In this document: positions 58,601 through 64,000 of the stretch, in pieces
How the letters are laid out: each line of letters begins with the position of its first letter
How positions within the stretch are numbered: the first letter of the stretch is position 1
From: Gonium pectorale
Taxonomy: Eukaryota; Chlorophyta; Chlorophyceae; Chlamydomonadales; Volvocaceae
DNA: 64,000 bases
Direction of reading: 5' to 3'
NCBI GenBank assembly: GCA_001584585.1
Contig: LSYV01000036.1
Location: 935,613 to 999,612 of the forward strand
Notes under the pieces: model-generated
What the model was told of the DNA's origin: nothing
Seen by the model: only the letters and a program-made list of their open reading frames with translations
The model's database searches: none
Translations under genes and position numbers: made by a program

Positions 58601-58854
58601 AGACCAAGAGCTCCTCCTCCGAGATCTGCGGAGTTGGCAAGTTTAACTGATCATATGTAAGTCAACATACTTTACAGGAACTGGGGGTATTCAGGCTCTA
58701 CCTTGCCATCGTGGTCGGCGTCCAGCAGAATGGCGAGTTCAGAGCGCTTCTCACGCCCCGGTATCGGTCCGGTGTCGGAGCCGACTGACAGCCGATCACC
58801 GAGCAGCGGCGCCTCGGCACTGCTCGTTTCTTTCGAAGACAAGCTCGCGCCCAT
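49635..58854 (-). CDS. EF-hand polytopic membrane protein of unknown function
   Basis: Eighteen exons, all in phase, give 695 aa: 58702-58854, 58395-58625, 58050-58140, 57529-57766, 57156-57333, 56511-56615, 56268-56324, 55612-55751, 55237-55309, 54608-54719, 53945-54000, 53577-53663, 52407-52526, 51473-51554, 51045-51076, 50718-50771, 50313-50426, 49635-49799. The N-terminus MGASLSS fits an N-myristoylation signal (Gly2, Ser6). Residues 45-56 (DADHDGKISEEE) form a canonical EF-hand loop, split by intron 1. About seven or eight hydrophobic segments follow, such as TFVLTYLSFNLLPLWLP, LHASLVLLTWLQFVASW, MHLTVVLLSAAAVTAIV and LQLFVLWVIPCFAYLVVAF. A Pro/Ser-rich loop lies near residues 176-208. 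Ca2+-regulated membrane activity is inferred only from this architecture; no channel or transporter family was recognised. Start context caaaATGGG is good. Confidence 0.8.
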
Positions 58855-60775
58855 TTTGCTGTGGTATACTTTAGACTGTCATAGACAAGTTAGAACGGTA
58901 ATCGCATAGTAAACGGGGTGCCAGATTTCCCTCTGACACTTTTCGCAGTGCGGGTCCGGCGGTTGGTCCCGGCAGCAGTTGGAGACAGTTGGCAGTCGTC
59001 CACTCAAGACAACGGTCACAAGCGGTCGCAGCCTCGCATGGTTACTGTCATTCTGTCCATGTTACACTCCAAACTTAGAAATTTCTCCACTGAGTACACC
59101 CACGACGGTGATACGTTGTCCAGTATACGCAGGTCCAGTACCCCGCCACAACGCAGCGAAACCTTCCGCTTCATGCGAGTCCCAGAGCATGACCCTCCAC
59201 CGGAGACAGTTCCGCAGGAGGGAACTTCCAGCGCGCCGTGCGTCCCCCAGCCTCTCGGTTTCCCCCTCGGACTGCTCCTCATGACAGCGCTGGTGCACGA
59301 GGGCCTGCGGCCGTGCGTCGCCTGCAGGTTACCTGGCGGCAACAACCGCTGTCCTTCCGCTGCAAGAAATGAAGAATCTGCATCCTAGTGATCTACATGC
59401 TTGCAGAAGATCACACCGATCAAGTGCGCCAGCCAGCTGGTCTGACGTCCGGCAGGAGGGCCTCGCCAGCTTGTTCCACAGGGAGCTGCTACGCTGCCGG
59501 GCCGATGTGCGCACCGGTTCTCCGCAGGCGGTGCGGAAGCCGGACGTATGGGTGGATGCAGAGGCGGCAGACATCAGCGCCCCGCGCGAGCATCGGCCCG
59601 CGCACCGTCAGACACGCGCGCTACGGCATACGACTCCCCAATTGCAGTGTTTCCTTCATACGCTCCAGTCTCGGCTCCAATGGCTGACCCCCACAGAAAG
59701 CGGTACTGTATATCGGGAGCTCAGAGCCTGTACGGTATCTGGCCGCATCAATACACGGGAAGGAGGTTGACCTCGCATTCGGAATGCGCCCCCCCCCCGG
59801 GGGGAGCGCGCTGGCGGTTGGCGGCGCTCTCCCGACCCTGGCAGCAGCAGGAGATCCCACGACACACGACCTCGAAATCCGCCACCTGACTGCAGCGCTG
59901 CCGATCGCATGGGGCGGCACGGCATGTCTGCAGAGCCGCAGACGCGAGCCGAGTCTGCCGCAGTGCGAGCCGAGCCGAGCCGCCGCAGCGCGAGCCGAGT
60001 CTGCAGAGCCGCCGGCCGCAGCAGTCAGCGGCAACAGATACAAGGCCGGTGCGCTGCGCCTGCGCCATGCCAGGTTGCTCGGGCGCTGGGGCCACCCCAA
60101 TAGGGCAAGCTTGTGCCTGGAGGCGTCCGCCTCCTCCTCCCTCTTTCTGTTAGGGTTTCTCTCTTTTATCCCCTGTACCTCCCTTGGTTCTTCGCTCCGA
60201 CCTCTCCGACCCTCCTTGTCCTGCACACGGAACACCTGCCCAGACCCCTCGCTCACAGCTCTTTCCTCACTAGCAATGGCCCATCGTACCAACCAGACTG
60301 GTAACGACCCAACACCAGATGCCCTGCCAGTCCCTGAACGAAAGGAAACCTCGCAGATCTGCGCCCCATGGGCCCATCCTGCCATCCGTACATCACCCGC
60401 ACGCCGTCCGTGCACCTGCCGTACACCGCCTGCCTGGCAGAGCGCCCGCCTGGGTGTTTACGAAGCCGCTAACGCCAGGGCGTCATGACCTCGTCGCCGT
60501 GCGCCGCATACCCCATCCATCGCTCCCGATCACCCCAAACGACAGCAGCCGTACGTGGGCTGCCTTGCCGCCCGCCCGCCTGCCCGTGCCGCTGCGTAGA
60601 CGCGGGAAACAGAACGCTGCAACGAAAGAGGGGGCACGCGGTCGCTGCCTCGCTGGGCCCTGTACTGCCTCACGCAGCTGCACTCGAGCAGTTGCTGGGC
60701 AGCTCGGGCATGCGGGGAACCCGCGCCCGGGCATGTCGCCATCACGCCTGCCCGCCCGGCTGCCGCCTGCACGCC
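58855..60775. other. Intergenic region
   Basis: It contains the upstream region of the EF-hand gene and the 3' region of the epimerase gene. Several open frames are present without recognisable products. Around 59940-60010 is an imperfect repeat of gcgagccgagtctgc-like units. Confidence 0.35.
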
Positions 60776-63700
60776 TCAGTAGCCGTACCCCTCCGGGTGC
60801 TGCAGCCGCCATTGCCAGGCGTGGCGCAGACCCTCCTCCACGTTTGTGTAGTTGGCCCTGCGCGTTTGGGCACATGCAAACCGGGAAAGCAGGTACCGGT
60901 ATCGGACTGTCAGGCGGCCGCGGTCCGCCGTCGCATGCATCCGTCGGTTTCCACGTTACCGCTCTGTTTGCCGAAGCGGAGGCGGCACTGGCACAGGCGC
61001 AGGGCACGTGGCCGCTGCGCTCGCCCCCCCCGCCCCCAGGGCACAGACCCGGATCCGCCTCAGCCTCCGGCTTATCACGGTTCTTGGTTGGACAACATTT
61101 TCGTCTCTCTGTCCCGTCCTGTCCCGCCACGCCCAAATGAAAGAGCATGGATGCTCGGTCGCGCGCCCCCAGCCGCCCAGCGCACCCCGCGCCGCCAAGG
61201 CCCACGCACCTCCAGCCCAGCTCCCGGTTGATCTTGGACACGTCGGACCAGACCGCCGCGTAGTCGCCGGGCCGGGCCTCGGCCTGGTACACGACCTGGC
61301 GGGGAAGTGAGGGAGGCCGCGGTGGTGGCTGCGGGCGTAAAGATGCTGCAAAAGCAGTTCCCAGTAGAGGACGGCCCGGGCTGCCGCCGTGGAAGCCCGT
61401 AAGCCAGTCCTGGCTCAAGACAAATGCCCTGGCGCAGCCCAAAAGGCAGAGAGGAGGTGCGGGGCTCCGGGAGTGCTGTCGATGAGTGCGCGTGCGGGGG
61501 GGGGGACTCAAGTTGTTGAAAAGGTAATGCAACATGAAGCGTGCACGCTGCACAGGGGCATTGTGCCACCGCGTTGAAACCCAAGTGCCGACGGCAAGCC
61601 CGTAGCAAGCGGCGGCATATGCCGGGACCGACACGCCCACTCGCCACGCCACTAGCCACACAACCTCCCTTCTCCCCACCCACCCACCTTGATGTCCACG
61701 CCCGTCACGGCCCTGCACGCCTCCACAAACTGCTTGACGCTGACGCCCTTCCCCGTGCCAATGTTGTAGAGGGGCGGCGGGTTGGCCAGGTGGGCCATGC
61801 CCGCCACGTGCGCCGAGATGAGGTCCATCACGTGGATGTAGTCCCGGACGCCTACATCGCGCCGATGGGCGATCAACAAGGACACGGCTGAAGGTAGAGC
61901 CGGCTGCTGGAAGCTCCTTTTTCGATTGAGTGCTGGGAGGACAGAGGGCCCCTACACGCCCCTCGCTCCTTCGCAGCGCTGAGGCGGCGGTCTCTTATTT
62001 CCGCAGCCAGCGCCCCAGGTCAGCGTCGGCCCGGAGGCGTAAAACACGCACACAGACACAGACACATGGTCTCTCGCTGCTCGCTCTCGGACACATTAGA
62101 TCAGTGCGGCAGCCAACCCACATGTTCCGTCCTCCGTGGGGTGCTGTGTGCCCTTGACGGTCAGGCTCTCCACCAGCCCCAGCGCCGCGTCCATGCAGGC
62201 GCCACTGATGCGCGACTGGGCGCGCAGCTCGGGCCGCGGGTACTCGCCTGCCGGTGGGGACGGAAGCAAGGGGAGGGGAATGAAAACGACCGCTGGTGAT
62301 GGTAGAAGGGGAAGGGGAGGGGAGGGGAGGGGAAGCAATCGGAAAGCGGTATACGGTACAGAGCATAGCACCCGTCAGCTCGGCGACCGAGGGAGGCAAA
62401 ATATTACCGGGGCAACTCCGGGACCCCGTCCGCAACAGCTCAACACCCCCACCCAACACCCAGAACCCACCCAGGCGGCCCCCCGGGTCGCTGCCGTACA
62501 CGTTGAAGTACCGAAGTACGATGGCCTTGAACTCGGGCTGACTGCGGGCGTACCAGCGGATGACCTGGGTGGGCGGGAGGGGCGGCCAAGCGGCGGCGGG
62601 GATGGGGGGGCGTGGGGGGGCGTGGGGGAGATGGGCGGGATGGGCGGGATGGGCGGGAGGGGTGGCGAAGCGGCGGCGGGCATGGGGGGCATGGGAGTTG
62701 GGTGAGTGGATTGCTGGGCGGATCGATGGGAGGGAGGTTGGCTGGGTGACTGGGTGGATGAGCGGGTGGGTGGGTGACTGGCGGGAAGACTAGGGGCGGC
62801 AGGACGCCGTGGAGCAGAACGGGGAGGGTGGACTGGGGTGTGGTTACTGGCCGGCGGGGAGGTTCGGCGGTTGAGGGCGTGGTAAGGGTAACGGAGTGGC
62901 CCGGGGGCCACCTGCAGATGCGTGGGTGGGTGAGTGGGTGGGTGGATGGGCGGTTGGGTCAGATTGGAAGACAGCAGCAGCGGGTCCGAAAGGCGGCTAC
63001 CTAGACGGCGGTTAGCGGAGGGGCAGGCGCGGCGCACTCGGGGGACCGCGAGAGGAGGCATGCCGTCAGCGCCTCAAGGGCGTACAGCCACCCGACCAGG
63101 TTGTTTTGTCTTGTAAAGAACTGTTTTGAGCATACCGTAACGCATACATAACACACCCGACCAGGCCACACCGGCACAGGCCGCAAACCGCATGCATGCC
63201 GCCCCACACACACACACACAAACCGACGCCAGCAGTAGCACACCCGCCCTCCCTCGCCGTGCACTGCCGTACTGTCGTACCTCCTCCGCCATCAGCTTGG
63301 ATTGGCCGTACGGGTTGATGGGTAGTGGCGGCGTCAGCTCCGTGACGGGCAGCCTCTCGGGGTTGCCGTACACTGCACACGTGCTGGAGTAGACAAGCTG
63401 AGCCCGGTGGGGGGTTGGGACGGGGGAAAGGTGGGAACGGGAGGGTGGGGAGGAGGGGAAGGGCCGCGAACAGGCCAGCTGAGCTCGGTTGTGGGTGGTG
63501 GTGGTGGTGGTGGTGGTGGTGGTGGGGATGGGTTGAGGGAAACAGAGGGAGGGGGAGGGTTGCTCAGTCCCTGGGCAAGCTCAGCGATGGAGGGGGAGGG
63601 GTGGGGTTGGCGCTGGCGCTGGGCTCCGCGTGCGGCTTTGGGACTGGGGTCTTGCGGCTTGGGGTTGACGGACGGGCCGCGACCCCGCTGCACGTGTCCA

Positions 63701-64000
63701 CCAGCCCCACCGCAACGACCAGTGTGCACCGTACGCATGGCAGCGCGTGTGCCGTACCTGCCTCACACCCGCGCCCGCCATGGCAGCGCGTGTGCCGTAC
63801 CTGCCTCACACCCGCGCCCGCCATGGCAGCGCGTGTGCCGTACCTGCCTCACACCCGCGCCCGCCATGGCAGCGCGTGTGCCGTACCTGCCTCACACCCG
63901 CGCCCGCCATGGCAGCGCGTGTGCCGTACCTGCCTCACACCCGCGCCCGCCATGGCAGCGGCGTGTGCCGTACCTGCCTCACACCCGCGCCCGCCATGGC
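60776..64000 (-). CDS. UDP-arabinose / UDP-xylose 4-epimerase, C-terminal part (gene runs off the window)
   Basis: Exons in window are 63974-64000 (partial), 63281-63397, 62471-62564, 62122-62247, 61688-61851, 61210-61295 and 60776-60857, joined in phase for 231 residues. This extended short-chain dehydrogenase interconverts UDP-sugars at C4 with bound NAD+. The active-site YGQSK (Tyr-x-x-x-Lys) follows [47 protein letters not shown] and DGTCVRDYIHV follow in order. SDPGGRLGE with RPELR and RISGAC is typical of the plant UDP-arabinose 4-epimerase (MUR4/UXE) group rather than UDP-glucose epimerase, and would supply arabinose for wall or glycoprotein glycans. The glycine-rich NAD-binding N-terminus lies beyond 64000. 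Which donor in the 43-bp array is used is uncertain. Confidence 0.85.
63491..63525. repeat. GTG/GGT trinucleotide microsatellite in epimerase intron
   Basis: A run of about ten gtg units lies in the intron upstream (gene sense) of the 63281-63397 exon. It is non-coding and probably length-variable. Confidence 0.85.
63736..64000. repeat. 43-bp tandem array carrying an exon end and splice donor
   Basis: Six units start at 63736, 63779, 63822, 63865, 63908 and 63951; the last is 44 bp, and a seventh starts at the window edge. On the minus strand each unit reads ATGGCGGGCGCGGGTGTGAG then GCAG and GTACGG, that is the codons M-A-G-A-G-V-R-Q followed by a 5' splice site. MAGAGVRQ joined to LVYSSTC is the expected epimerase sequence, so the array was built from this exon-intron boundary. 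Confidence 0.9.

Noticed and set aside
59784..60488. Plus-strand open frame of 234 codons
   Set aside because: Built on imperfect cgagccgag repeats and pyrimidine-rich sequence; no recognisable product or start context.
60776..64000. Assignment as UDP-glucose 4-epimerase (GALE)
   Set aside because: The fold is shared, but [14 protein letters not shown] and RISGAC segments fit the plant UDP-arabinose 4-epimerase group better; a full-length phylogeny would settle it.
1..64000. Bacterial operon interpretation
   Set aside because: Every recognisable gene is interrupted by phase-consistent GT-AG introns, and the products are plant/algal types.

Overview
This 64 kb window is eukaryotic nuclear DNA. 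Its GC is very high, its genes are split by short GT-AG introns, and exon junctions keep codon phase throughout. Gene content points to a volvocine green alga (Chlamydomonas/Volvox-like): plant-type adenylylsulfate reductase, SHIPPO-repeat (axoneme-type) protein, MYND-finger family genes, algal-style ankyrin repeats and very GC-rich low-complexity linkers. Species is not determined. All gene models below were assembled by hand from splice signals and paralogue or family comparison.

Layout. (1) 1059-18059: two paralogous single-pass transmembrane kinases lie head to head, A on minus (1059-9927) and B on plus (10458-18059), about 530 bp apart. Each has a glycosylation-rich probable beta-helix ectodomain, one membrane helix and a TKL-like non-RD kinase domain. 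Some introns are almost identical between the copies while other parts are diverged, as expected if inverted copies exchange sequence by gene conversion. (2) 19579-25472, minus strand: a SHIPPO/STPGR-repeat protein and, upstream of it, a chalcone-isomerase-fold protein. (3) 26059-30491, plus: complete chloroplast adenylylsulfate reductase (APR/MET16 type) in nine exons, with four copies of a ~135 bp repeat in two of its introns. (4) 32633-34195, minus: a small protein with a mitochondrial-like N-terminus. (5) 35670-47907: two MYND zinc-finger paralogues face each other tail to tail. The plus copy is broken by frame changes and the minus copy is intact (1056 aa). The 5.6 kb between them holds dispersed repeats and an ankyrin-like gene relic. 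(6) 49635-58854, minus: an 18-exon, 695-aa polytopic membrane protein with one EF-hand and a possible N-myristoylation signal, not recognised as any known family. (7) 60776-64000, minus: the C-terminal 231 residues of a plant-type UDP-arabinose/UDP-xylose 4-epimerase, whose upstream exon end lies in a 43-bp tandem array that repeats the splice donor.

No operons, CRISPR arrays, rRNA or tRNA genes were seen. The genes appear to serve unrelated functions: signalling, sulfate assimilation, nucleotide-sugar interconversion, axoneme and unknown membrane roles. The shared theme is local duplication: two gene pairs in inverted orientation (one divergent, one convergent) plus several repeats inside introns.
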